Of a DNA stretch of 48,621 bases, positions 1 through 6,669 are shown in pieces. The stretch is from a virus, in the IMG/VR virus record IMGVR_UViG_3300017708_001831, positions 1 through 48,621 of that record. One strand, written 5' to 3'. Under the pieces are notes generated by a model, which ran no database searches, was not told where the DNA came from, and saw only the letters and a list, made by a program, of their open reading frames with translations. Position numbers and translations under genes: made by a program. Positions within the stretch are counted from its first letter, which is position 1. The number at the start of each line of letters is the position of its first letter.

Positions 1-1
1 C

Positions 2-157
2 TTAAGTGTCTACGATCTTGAGAAGTACATCGATGGTGTTAGAAACTCTCGGGGAGATAGTTACCCAAATACTCCGAGAATGTCTACGTTTGATTACATC
101 AAGACTATCGGATGGTACTGGGAGATAGTTGACAAATCAGCAGAGGTTAGTGTATAA
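2..157 (+). CDS. C-terminal end of an unrecognised protein (partial)
   Basis: An open frame runs in from the left edge and stops at TAA 155-157, leaving the last 51 residues. The end is rich in aromatic residues and contains the stretch TIGWYWEIVDKSAEV. I do not recognise the family. It is on the same strand and about as densely packed as the genes that follow, so it is probably a real phage gene cut by the window edge. Its stop codon lies inside the -10 hexamer of a strong promoter, so the end of this gene also serves as the promoter of the next unit. Confidence 0.6.
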   Translation, partial: LSVYDLEKYIDGVRNSRGDSYPNTPRMSTFDYIKTIGWYWEIVDKSAEVSV

Positions 158-158
158 T
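129..158 (+). promoter_or_regulatory. Sigma70-type promoter with perfect consensus hexamers
   Basis: TTGACA (129-134) and TATAAT (153-158) are both exact consensus, separated by 18 bases. Transcription would begin near 165 and read the hairpin-rich leader and the small genes from 344. The -35 box lies inside the preceding coding sequence and the -10 box includes its stop codon. In T4-like phages such promoters drive early, host-polymerase transcription; that this one is early is inferred. Confidence 0.75.
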
Positions 159-171
159 AGCAGAGGTATTC

Positions 172-236
172 GGGGGTCCTTTGAGTAACACTTAGCGGCA
201 GTATTAAGTTATACTTTGGCAGTATATTGGGCCCCC
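172..236 (+). other. Long-range stem in the leader RNA (candidate small RNA or leader structure)
   Basis: GGGGGTCC (172-179) can pair over its full 8 bases, with one G-U pair, with GGGCCCCC (229-236). The 49-base interior holds a smaller hairpin (AGTAT/ATACT, about 200-215) and a direct repeat of GGCAGTAT (about 196-203 and 217-224). It starts only a few bases after the predicted transcription start. The 3' side is followed by TTAAAT, a poor U-tract, so it is not a convincing terminator. The gap from 158 to 343 also has a perfect AACCT-ACAA-AGGTT hairpin at 263-276. No known RNA family is recognised. Confidence 0.4.
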
Positions 237-290
237 TTAAATATAAAATAAGCCACTACCCTAACCTACAAAGGTTCCCAGGCGCTTGAG

Positions 291-310
291 ATATTATTCG
301 ATAATATTTT
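291..310 (+). terminator. Weak AU-rich hairpin with short T-run, possible terminator
   Basis: ATATTAT-TCG-ATAATAT (291-307) is a perfect 7-base inverted repeat followed by TTT. It lies 33 bases before the ATG at 344. The stem is all A-T, so it would be weak; it could instead be a leader structure or an RNA-processing site. Confidence 0.25.
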
Positions 311-343
311 AAAGCATATCTAAAAAAATTTCTGAGGTAAAAA

Positions 344-562
344 ATGGATGCTAAGACCCGCGTAGAGAGACAAGAGACTCGTGTATGGGCAATTGAGCAA
401 TTGATAAGGTTAGAGTCGTTTCTAGACCCTCGTATGTACGAGTGTGCAGACTATTATGCTTCTGCTTATGCATCTCAAGTTGTAGAAGATCTATATACAC
501 TATGGGTTGAGTGGAAAGCAGAACATCTGTCAGATAACCCTCAGGTAATTAATCGTATGTAA
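344..562 (+). CDS. Hypothetical small protein (72 residues)
   Basis: The start is supported by GAGG at 334-337, six bases before ATG 344. The product is acidic and rich in aromatic residues and predicted helix (for example SAYASQVVEDLYTLWVEWKA near residues 40-60), with no signal peptide or membrane segment. I do not recognise the family. It is the first gene after the consensus promoter and is followed three bases later by a second small gene, so the two are probably co-transcribed. The position fits a small accessory gene expressed before the late block, but no function can be assigned. Confidence 0.65.
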   Translation: MDAKTRVERQETRVWAIEQLIRLESFLDPRMYECADYYASAYASQVVEDLYTLWVEWKAEHLSDNPQVINRM

Positions 563-565
563 GTT

Positions 566-736
566 ATGTCTCAAAGATTCACAACAATATTAGAAGAGGA
601 TGATTTTGGTGATCTAATTCTTAATATACCCCATGAAGTATGTGAGGAGCTAGGATGGGATGTTGGTACAGAATTAGAGTATGATATGACTGAAGATGGT
701 ACAGCATTTACATTAAGGAAAAAAATTAATGAATGA
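566..736 (+). CDS. AbrB/MazE-like (SpoVT-AbrB fold) small protein
   Basis: ATG 566 to TGA 734-736 gives 56 residues. The pattern is that of a swapped-hairpin AbrB domain: a strand (RFTTILEEDD), G-D-L-I-L-N-I-P, then a short helix ending E-E-L-G-W, then D-V-G-T-E-L-E-Y and a last strand with T-A-F-T-L-R-K-K. The 'IP...LGW..G..L' signature is typical of the family, which includes antitoxins and transition-state regulators that bind DNA as dimers. It lies three bases after the preceding stop and overlaps the next gene by eight bases, so translation is probably coupled. No toxin gene is adjacent; a stand-alone regulator or DNA-binding protein is more likely than an antitoxin. The ribosome-binding site is weak. 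Confidence 0.7.
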   Translation: MSQRFTTILEEDDFGDLILNIPHEVCEELGWDVGTELEYDMTEDGTAFTLRKKINE

Positions 737-998
737 AGAAGATTTTCTAACAGATGAGCAAAAGATTGCTATTGAGCGTTGGAATGATGTATACAATGCT
801 TTTGATGTAATCAATGAATGTTTAATGAAAGTAGGGGAGCGAGTAAACAATTTAGAGAAGGTGTTATCAGAGATGCCAACACCAGATAAGATATATTATA
901 AACCACCAGGTGGGGAGGAGTATTTAAATATCAATGGTAATTATGATGAATTATATAAAAGGATAGGAGTAATCGAGGAACGACTCAATGGGATGTAA
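729..998 (+). CDS. Hypothetical protein with coiled-coil segments (89 residues)
   Basis: AAGGA at 715-719 lies nine bases before ATG 729 and decides the start. The product is acidic and mostly helical. Heptad-like segments occur at about residues 28-48 (GERVNNLEKVLSEM) and 74-88 (LYKRIGVIEERLNGM), separated by a PPGGEEY turn. The gene overlaps the AbrB-like gene before it by 8 bases and the 821-residue gene after it by 11, which suggests coupled translation of the set. I do not recognise the family. The coiled coil suggests self-association or binding to a virion protein, but that is inference. Confidence 0.65.
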   Translation: MNEEDFLTDEQKIAIERWNDVYNAFDVINECLMKVGERVNNLEKVLSEMPTPDKIYYKPPGGEEYLNINGNYDELYKRIGVIEERLNGM

Positions 999-3453
999 GA
1001 CTAAGAATACAGATATATGCAATAGTTTCACTGGGCATAATAGTGAGCATTGTAGTAATCACAATCCTGGCGAAGGCACCACACAAGAAGTCAAAGAGTA
1101 TCCCACTCCCGAATTTAGGAATGGTAATTTCAGTATTCCAGGACAGGAAGCAAATGCTGTAATGTATGATTTTATTGAGGAATGTGTACCTGCTGGTGAT
1201 GACGGTGGGGCGGGGGGCAGCGGATCCACTCCTACTGCAGCAAACTGTGGAAAAGTATCAAAGAGTCTTTGTAGTAGTTTTGATGGCACATGTACTATCT
1301 ACAATGGTTATTATCCATCAGACATATCATTTGACTATGGTGTAGGTGATACCTGGATGTCATATCTTTATGATACATCTGATGATGCTGGTGTAGCAGG
1401 CACACCTTGTTTTCATATTGTTACTTGTGATACAGAGTCTGCAAGTAGTAGTGCAAATGCTGGTAGTGAGACTACTTGTCATCCCTGTACAGCATTCAAC
1501 TGTACACCACAGGAGACGACTTTAAGGTATACTGCTGCAGAAGACCTAACAGGCGATGTAGACTGTCCTCACCCAACATTATTTGGATTTGGTACAACTA
1601 GTGATAAACTTGCATTTGAGTACACTCAGTTATCATCTCAGTTACCTGATGGTGTAGTTGATTTTGAGTTATCTTATAGTGGTGCCACGTATGTAGATGC
1701 ATGGAATAATGATATTGAATTTGGTATTTCTTATGAATCTACTCAAAACCCATGGCAAATTGGTGATGAAGGGTTTGAAGATTTTCAAATTTATGATATT
1801 GATTTAAGTGCAACTAAGATTGGATTTAGAGTTAAGGTAAGAATTGCTCCTATTTTTGATGATACAAATTCACCAGTTACGTTTAGTGGTACTAGATGGA
1901 CTGTTGAAGAGATTTTAGATCCTGGAACTGGGTTCTCTGTAGGAGATACTACACAATTAACATATGATTATGTTCATCCAGACGCAAGTACCACACAACT
2001 TCAAATAGATTTACGTATTAGTACCGTAGGTGAAGTACCTACAGTCAATAGTCAGAGTGGATTTGACGTGCTTAGGATTGGTGATACCATTAATGGACAC
2101 ACAATTCTCCGTGCTTTTCATACTGATATTGATAATTTCCCGTACCATATCATATATTTGGATGGGAATGGTAGTGACTTCACTAAAGATACGCAATATA
2201 CCTCAAATAGGGCTCATACTATCAAAGCAAAGGCGGGAAAAGGTATTGTAGACCGTGCTATTTTAGTTGGAAGGTACGAATTTTTAGATAAATCTGTGCA
2301 ATATGTAACAGCATCACTCAATAGAAACGCAGTTGACACATATAGTGGTGATATTGTGCAACCAGATGTTGATATTACAGTTACAAATGGTAGAGTTACT
2401 GGAACATCAATCGTAAATGGCGGTAAAGGGTGGAATAATATCGGAAAACCACCTAAAATTGCGATTACTGGTCCGCCAAATAAGTCTGGAAAGGAGGCAA
2501 AAGTCAAAGGAACGTTCTCTGGTGGCGTATTAACAGGAGTTGAGATTGAAAGTCCTGGAAGTGGGTATGATGATACGTATCCTCCCAAGATTTATGTAAG
2601 AAATATTAAGTTAAATACGACGGAAAAGATTAAAAATGAGGGATATGACCCAAATGCAACGGGAAGGTATAGATCTAACCTTAAAGATTTCCCAAAAGAT
2701 GAAGAAAGTTCCGTATCATCTGCAGAATTTGAAGCAGTTGATGATGTTTACAGTAAAGTAAATGAAGAATCCGAGTCAAATTCTAGAATTCCTGAAGTTG
2801 ATGTAAAAAAAGACTTGAAACGCCGCAGAATTAAGGATATGCCTCAAAGATTGTTCTCAGAACAGGCATTAGCACCTGCATATGAAGCAACAGAGCATCA
2901 ACATAACCTTAATTACATCGAAGACGCTCCTATCAGTAAACAATTTAAGGCACAACTCATCACAGAGAAGGCAAGAGACGCTGAACAAAGAAGAAAAGAC
3001 ATTCAAGACATCACTCAGACACAAATTCCTGAAGTTAGTAATTATCCAGAGTCATATATTGAAACTGTTCAGGGTAGTTTGGAGCAACTTCCTGAAGGTT
3101 CTGCGTTTACCAAGTATATTATCAGGCAATATAGACCTGATAGTACACAGAGTAACTCAATAAATATTTCATTATCATGTACTCCAGTAGATTCTGGTTG
3201 TCTTCATTTCACTTGTGCTCCACCATTAGCACCTGCACCCACTAGTCAAGTTATTAACGAATCGGCACCAACTGAAGAAGACCCAGCTGCAACATCACCT
3301 GTTACATATACAACAACATGTACCGTTTCTCCTTTATTGGGAAGTGGATGTCAACAGTGGACTGTATCTGGAAATATGACTATTTTTAATGATCTAACTC
3401 GCACGGCACAGAATGTTTCTGAAGCTGCAGCAGCATATGGAAATCCGTTTTAA
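988..3453 (+). CDS. Putative virion protein, cysteine clusters at both ends
   Basis: Start ATG 988 has AGGA at 976-979, eight bases away. The 821-residue product has about 13 cysteines in its first 190 residues, five in its last 75 and none that I see between. Residues near 465-540 carry two G-x-G-Y units (GGKGWNNIGKPPKIAI and GSGYDDTYPPKIYV) of the same beta repeat found in the later tail genes. Residues 560-700 are charged and helical. Near the C-terminus C-T-P-V-D-S-G-C and C-T-V-S-P-L-L-G-S-G-C look like a duplicated cysteine loop. It sits directly before the PAAR-like gene and gp25, so a tail or baseplate role is likely. It does not look like the gp5 hub/lysozyme, and I cannot name the family. 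Confidence 0.6.
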   Translation: MGCKTKNTDICNSFTGHNSEHCSNHNPGEGTTQEVKEYPTPEFRNGNFSIPGQEANAVMYDFIEECVPAGDDGGAGGSGSTPTAANCGKVSKSLCSSFDGTCTIYNGYYPSDISFDYGVGDTWMSYLYDTSDDAGVAGTPCFHIVTCDTESASSSANAGSETTCHPCTAFNCTPQETTLRYTAAEDLTGDVDCPHPTLFGFGTTSDKLAFEYTQLSSQLPDGVVDFELSYSGATYVDAWNNDIEFGISYESTQNPWQIGDEGFEDFQIYDIDLSATKIGFRVKVRIAPIFDDTNSPVTFSGTRWTVEEILDPGTGFSVGDTTQLTYDYVHPDASTTQLQIDLRISTVGEVPTVNSQSGFDVLRIGDTINGHTILRAFHTDIDNFPYHIIYLDGNGSDFTKDTQYTSNRAHTIKAKAGKGIVDRAILVGRYEFLDKSVQYVTASLNRNAVDTYSGDIVQPDVDITVTNGRVTGTSIVNGGKGWNNIGKPPKIAITGPPNKSGKEAKVKGTFSGGVLTGVEIESPGSGYDDTYPPKIYVRNIKLNTTEKIKNEGYDPNATGRYRSNLKDFPKDEESSVSSAEFEAVDDVYSKVNEESESNSRIPEVDVKKDLKRRRIKDMPQRLFSEQALAPAYEATEHQHNLNYIEDAPISKQFKAQLITEKARDAEQRRKDIQDITQTQIPEVSNYPESYIETVQGSLEQLPEGSAFTKYIIRQYRPDSTQSNSINISLSCTPVDSGCLHFTCAPPLAPAPTSQVINESAPTEEDPAATSPVTYTTTCTVSPLLGSGCQQWTVSGNMTIFNDLTRTAQNVSEAAAAYGNPF

Positions 3454-3462
3454 ATAATCAAT

Positions 3463-4032
3463 ATGGCGTTTGTATTGGCATCAGGTGGCATGGGAGCCGC
3501 ATTGTACATGGGTAATTGTACAGGACATGGTACAGGTGTTGGAGGGTCATTCCAACCTGGACATGGTGGGGGAATGGTTCCTGGTTGTCCTCACAGTGCA
3601 TTAGATCCTCGTATTAACGTTCGACCTGTTGCTACAAATTCGGCAACAGCAATCTGGCCACCAACTCCACAACTCCCTCTAGGGGTCGCAGGTGCCGTTG
3701 CAGCAAGGGTTGTTATTAATAAGTTAGTTCCTATCGTAGACCAAGATATATTGATTCCACACCCCACTCCAACGATATACACAACGTCTTCTGTTGGCGA
3801 TAAGTGTGCGATTACCTTGCCAACTCCTGCATACTGGTGTACAATAGGTCCAGTCGGAGGCAGAGAAGCTCCAATAGGACACCCAAGAAAACTGATGGCT
3901 ACGTCGCTAACAGTTTTTGTTGGTAAGCGAAGGCTTGGTCGTTTTGCCGATCCTCTTGGTGATGGCACACCAGCATTTCCTTGCCTATCTCTCGTCTCTG
4001 GTTCAAGTCCAAATGTTTTTGTAGGAATCTAA
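3463..4032 (+). CDS. PAAR-like baseplate spike-tip protein
   Basis: This 189-residue protein is rich in Gly, Pro, His and Cys. Possible metal-binding residues lie in CTGHGTG (residues 19-25), PGCPHS (41-46) and IPHPTP (about 98-103). It ends in GDGTPAFPC...GSSPNVFVGI, the typical close of PAAR-family proteins. PAAR proteins form a small cone, often zinc-bound, that caps the membrane-piercing spike. Marine T4-like phages usually place one just before gp25, as here. At 189 residues it is about twice the length of a minimal PAAR domain; the extra length is the alanine- and proline-rich middle. The gap to the previous gene is nine bases and the ribosome-binding site is weak. PAAR is the best fit, but no search was run. 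Confidence 0.65.
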   Translation: MAFVLASGGMGAALYMGNCTGHGTGVGGSFQPGHGGGMVPGCPHSALDPRINVRPVATNSATAIWPPTPQLPLGVAGAVAARVVINKLVPIVDQDILIPHPTPTIYTTSSVGDKCAITLPTPAYWCTIGPVGGREAPIGHPRKLMATSLTVFVGKRRLGRFADPLGDGTPAFPCLSLVSGSSPNVFVGI

Positions 4033-4034
4033 TT

Positions 4035-4181
4035 ATGGCAATCAGGTCAGCGTCACTTAGTGGAAATTCGCATATCGAATCTAAACCTAAGAGGACTCGT
4101 CAAGGAAGAGGTAAGAACACGAAGTATACTGCAACATCCAGAAATAGTGCAAAGAAACGTTATCGTGGTCAAGGGCGATAA
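4035..4181 (+). CDS. Small, strongly basic protein (48 residues)
   Basis: ATG 4035, two bases after the PAAR-like stop, is preferred to an in-frame upstream ATG at 3981 that lies inside the PAAR-like gene. The product has 14 Lys/Arg and one acidic residue in 48. Its middle, GNSHIESKPKRTRQGRGKNT, is a pattern I associate with a small conserved protein at this place in marine T4-like phages. It has no predicted fold and could bind nucleic acid or plug an acidic cavity in the virion; its function is unknown. Its stop codon lies inside the late promoter box for gp25. Confidence 0.7.
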   Translation: MAIRSASLSGNSHIESKPKRTRQGRGKNTKYTATSRNSAKKRYRGQGR

Positions 4182-4184
4182 ATA
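4177..4184 (+). promoter_or_regulatory. T4-late-type promoter box (GATAAATA) before gp25
   Basis: GATAAATA matches the T4 late consensus TATAAATA except at the first base, which varies in marine relatives. It overlaps the stop of the 48-residue gene and lies 33 bases before the gp25 ATG. The long unit gp25-gp6-giant gene would start here. Confidence 0.65.
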
Positions 4185-4217
4185 ATAGAGGCGGTAAAAG
4201 GATTTAACGATTACCTG

Positions 4218-4637
4218 ATGGCATTAAAATCAATTACAGGAAAGCAATTTAAAAAGTCTAGATCATTTCTAGACTTAAATGTTGCTCTGTCTAGAAATCC
4301 TTTTACCGATGATGTATCTTCCGTACAGAATGATAATGCAATCAAACAAGCGGTTAAGAACTTAGTTTTGACTACACCTGGTGAAAAACCATTCCAACCT
4401 CTTATTGGTTCTAATGTAAACGATTTACTTTTTGAACCACTAGATGCCTTTACTGGGGATGCAATTAGAGATGAAATCATAAATACCATTAATCAGTATG
4501 AACCAAGGGTAGAACTGACTGAAGTTACTGTTGAACCAATATACGAAGGAAACAAATTTTCCATTGAAATAGAATACAGAATCGTCGGATTGCCTGTTGT
4601 TGAAAATATTACCTTTGTCTTACAGAGACCCGAATAA
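4218..4637 (+). CDS. 25: Baseplate wedge protein gp25
   Basis: At 139 residues it is close to T4 gp25 (132). It has the family layout: an N-terminal segment (SFLDLNVALSRNPFTDDVSS), a helix in DNAIKQAVKNLVLTTPGEKPF, the turn PLIGSNVNDLLFEPL, the helix ending INTINQYEPRVEL, and a C-terminal strand pair ending ITFVLQRPE. gp25 belongs to the GPW/gp25 family of contractile-tail baseplates and type VI secretion (TssE). With gp6 it forms the inner wedge that triggers sheath contraction. AAAGGA lies about 14 bases before the ATG. Its stop overlaps the gp6 start (TAATG), as expected for partners made in equal amounts. Confidence 0.9.
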   Translation: MALKSITGKQFKKSRSFLDLNVALSRNPFTDDVSSVQNDNAIKQAVKNLVLTTPGEKPFQPLIGSNVNDLLFEPLDAFTGDAIRDEIINTINQYEPRVELTEVTVEPIYEGNKFSIEIEYRIVGLPVVENITFVLQRPE

Positions 4638-6664
4638 TGCAACCTAATAACCTAACAGCATTAGATTTTGAGGATATTAAATCTTCTATCAAATCTTATT
4701 TGAGAACTCGTACAGAATTTTCAGATTATGATTTTGACGGGTCTGCGCTGTCATATCTTGTTGATATGTTGGCATATAACACATACTACACTTCCTTTAA
4801 TGCCAACATGGCATTGAATGAAGCATTTTTACCATCCTCTACGATAAGAGATAATGTTGTTAATATTGCAAAACTTTTAAATTATGTACCTCGTTCAGTT
4901 AATTCTGCCAAAGCATGTATTAAATTAACTGTTCAAACTTCTTTGTTAAATGGAACATATCCATCTACTGTTACTCTAAAAAAAGGACCTGTTGCTACAG
5001 GTGGTAATTTTATTTGGAATATTCTACAGGATCGAACTACTACTGTAAATCCTACTACAGGACAAGGTGTTTTCGATAATGTATTAATCTATGAAGGTGC
5101 TGTTGTAAATTATTCATATATTGTAAATACGTTTGCTAGACAAACTTATATTATCCCCTCTGAAGATGCTGACATTTCTACACTGAGAGTTAGTGTAAAG
5201 GCCAATGAATCTTCTACGACTTCCGATTCTTATAGTATCGCAGAAACTGTAACTGGACTAGCTGCCACTTCAAGAGCATTTTTCCTTTCTGAAGGTGAGG
5301 ATATGCGTTATGAGGTTAAGTTTGGTGATGATAGTGTAGGAAGAGCATTGAAAGATGGAGAAGTCGTTAACTTTGAATATCTTGTAACTAGTGGTGCAAC
5401 TGCTAATAATGTACAAGCATTTTCGTTTAGTGGTAGATTAGTCGATAATAATGGCACAGCATATTCTTTAAGTTCAGGTGTCTTAACAACAAAAGAAAAG
5501 TCTCAATTAGGTGACGAAGCCGAAACGGTTGAATCTATTAAGTATAATGCTCCGAGATATTACTCTGCTCAATATAGAGCAGTAACAGCACAAGACTACG
5601 CAGTTATCACTAAAAATATCTACAACAATACTGATTCTGTTGTTGCCTATGGTGGTGACATTTTAAACCCTCCTGTTTACGGAAAAGTCTTTATTGCCAT
5701 TAAGACAAAGACTGGTTCATTATTGAATGATGCCACTAAAAAAGATATCTCGAACGATCTTAGAAGATATGCAATGGCGTCTATTGACCCTCTAATTGTT
5801 GACCCAGATAATATCTACGTTTATTCAAAGATATTTGCTTTGTATGATACTGGATGCGGTTCAAACACAACTGAAATTTCTTCTGATATTCAGACCTCTG
5901 TCGGACAATGGGCAAGTCAAACACAAATTAATAACTTTAATTCAACTTTTAAATCACAAGAGTTAGAAAAAGCAATTTTGTTATCTAACAGTTGCATTTC
6001 TGATGTATCTCTCCAAACCGTTATTTTAAAGTATATCAATCCAACCGCAGGACAAACAAATACTTACTGTATTTCTACTGGTTCTAATTTATACGATAGT
6101 GCTCCTGGTTCTGATGGTTCTGATGGATGTAAAAAAGAACCCATTCTTTTATCGGGTACTTTTAGAACCGCTGATAGACCAGGTATTGATCAGCAATTTG
6201 AAGATGATGGATATGGCAATCTTAGAACTTTTTACAATACTGGCACAAAGAAAGTTTATACGAACAATGCTGCTGGAACTGTAAACTATGATACTGGTGA
6301 AATTTGTTTTGGACCAATCAATCTCATTGGTGCTGGAGTAAACATAATTGCTGATATTAACCTTAATATTTCTGATACTGTTTCTGGTCTAGGAAGTGTT
6401 GTTGATGGTACTGGTCTTCCTACTGATATTTCTATCCCAGTCATGTTTATTCCTGCTAATAATACAACTATTCCAGCAACTACTCCTGGAACTATTATTA
6501 ACGTTGTAACTCCAGAGGTTACAGTTAGTCCAATCGGTACAACACCACCTCCCACAATCCCTCTAAATAGTTTGACACCAAGCGTTTTCAACCAGACCCC
6601 AACGTTGGTTGATATTACCCCAATCACTAATGGTGGTTCACTTAATACTTCTAGTTGTTTCTAA
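4637..6664 (+). CDS. 6: Baseplate wedge protein gp6
   Basis: At 675 residues it is close to T4 gp6 (660). The N-terminus (NNLTALDFEDIKSSIKSYL, then DYDFDGSALSYLVDMLAYNT) and the following NMALNEAFLPSSTIRDNV are typical of the gp6/baseplate J-like family. The core includes the family block APRYYSAQYRAVTAQDY near residue 305. gp6 forms the ring of the baseplate that links neighbouring wedges. The last 90 residues or so are a Thr/Pro/Ile-rich low-complexity tail after a G-I-C-F-G-P segment and may be a phage-specific extension. The start overlaps the gp25 stop by one base, and the next gene follows five bases after its stop. Confidence 0.88.
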   Translation: MQPNNLTALDFEDIKSSIKSYLRTRTEFSDYDFDGSALSYLVDMLAYNTYYTSFNANMALNEAFLPSSTIRDNVVNIAKLLNYVPRSVNSAKACIKLTVQTSLLNGTYPSTVTLKKGPVATGGNFIWNILQDRTTTVNPTTGQGVFDNVLIYEGAVVNYSYIVNTFARQTYIIPSEDADISTLRVSVKANESSTTSDSYSIAETVTGLAATSRAFFLSEGEDMRYEVKFGDDSVGRALKDGEVVNFEYLVTSGATANNVQAFSFSGRLVDNNGTAYSLSSGVLTTKEKSQLGDEAETVESIKYNAPRYYSAQYRAVTAQDYAVITKNIYNNTDSVVAYGGDILNPPVYGKVFIAIKTKTGSLLNDATKKDISNDLRRYAMASIDPLIVDPDNIYVYSKIFALYDTGCGSNTTEISSDIQTSVGQWASQTQINNFNSTFKSQELEKAILLSNSCISDVSLQTVILKYINPTAGQTNTYCISTGSNLYDSAPGSDGSDGCKKEPILLSGTFRTADRPGIDQQFEDDGYGNLRTFYNTGTKKVYTNNAAGTVNYDTGEICFGPINLIGAGVNIIADINLNISDTVSGLGSVVDGTGLPTDISIPVMFIPANNTTIPATTPGTIINVVTPEVTVSPIGTTPPPTIPLNSLTPSVFNQTPTLVDITPITNGGSLNTSSCF

Positions 6665-6669
6665 ATTAG

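Noticed and set aside
242-250. TATAAAATA, late-promoter-like sequence in the leader
   Set aside because: It has one extra A relative to TATAAATA and lies in an AT-rich stretch; with the strong sigma70 promoter just upstream there is no need for it. Kept only as a weak possibility.
988-3453. Assignment of the 821-residue protein as gp5 (hub/lysozyme)
   Set aside because: Its position before the PAAR-like gene invites this, but I see no OB-fold, lysozyme catalytic motif or gp5-type C-terminal triple-helix repeat.
3981-4034. Longer start for the 48-residue basic protein
   Set aside because: The upstream in-frame ATG at 3981 lies inside the PAAR-like gene. ATG 4035, two bases after that gene's stop, gives the compact basic product and fits the packing of the cluster.
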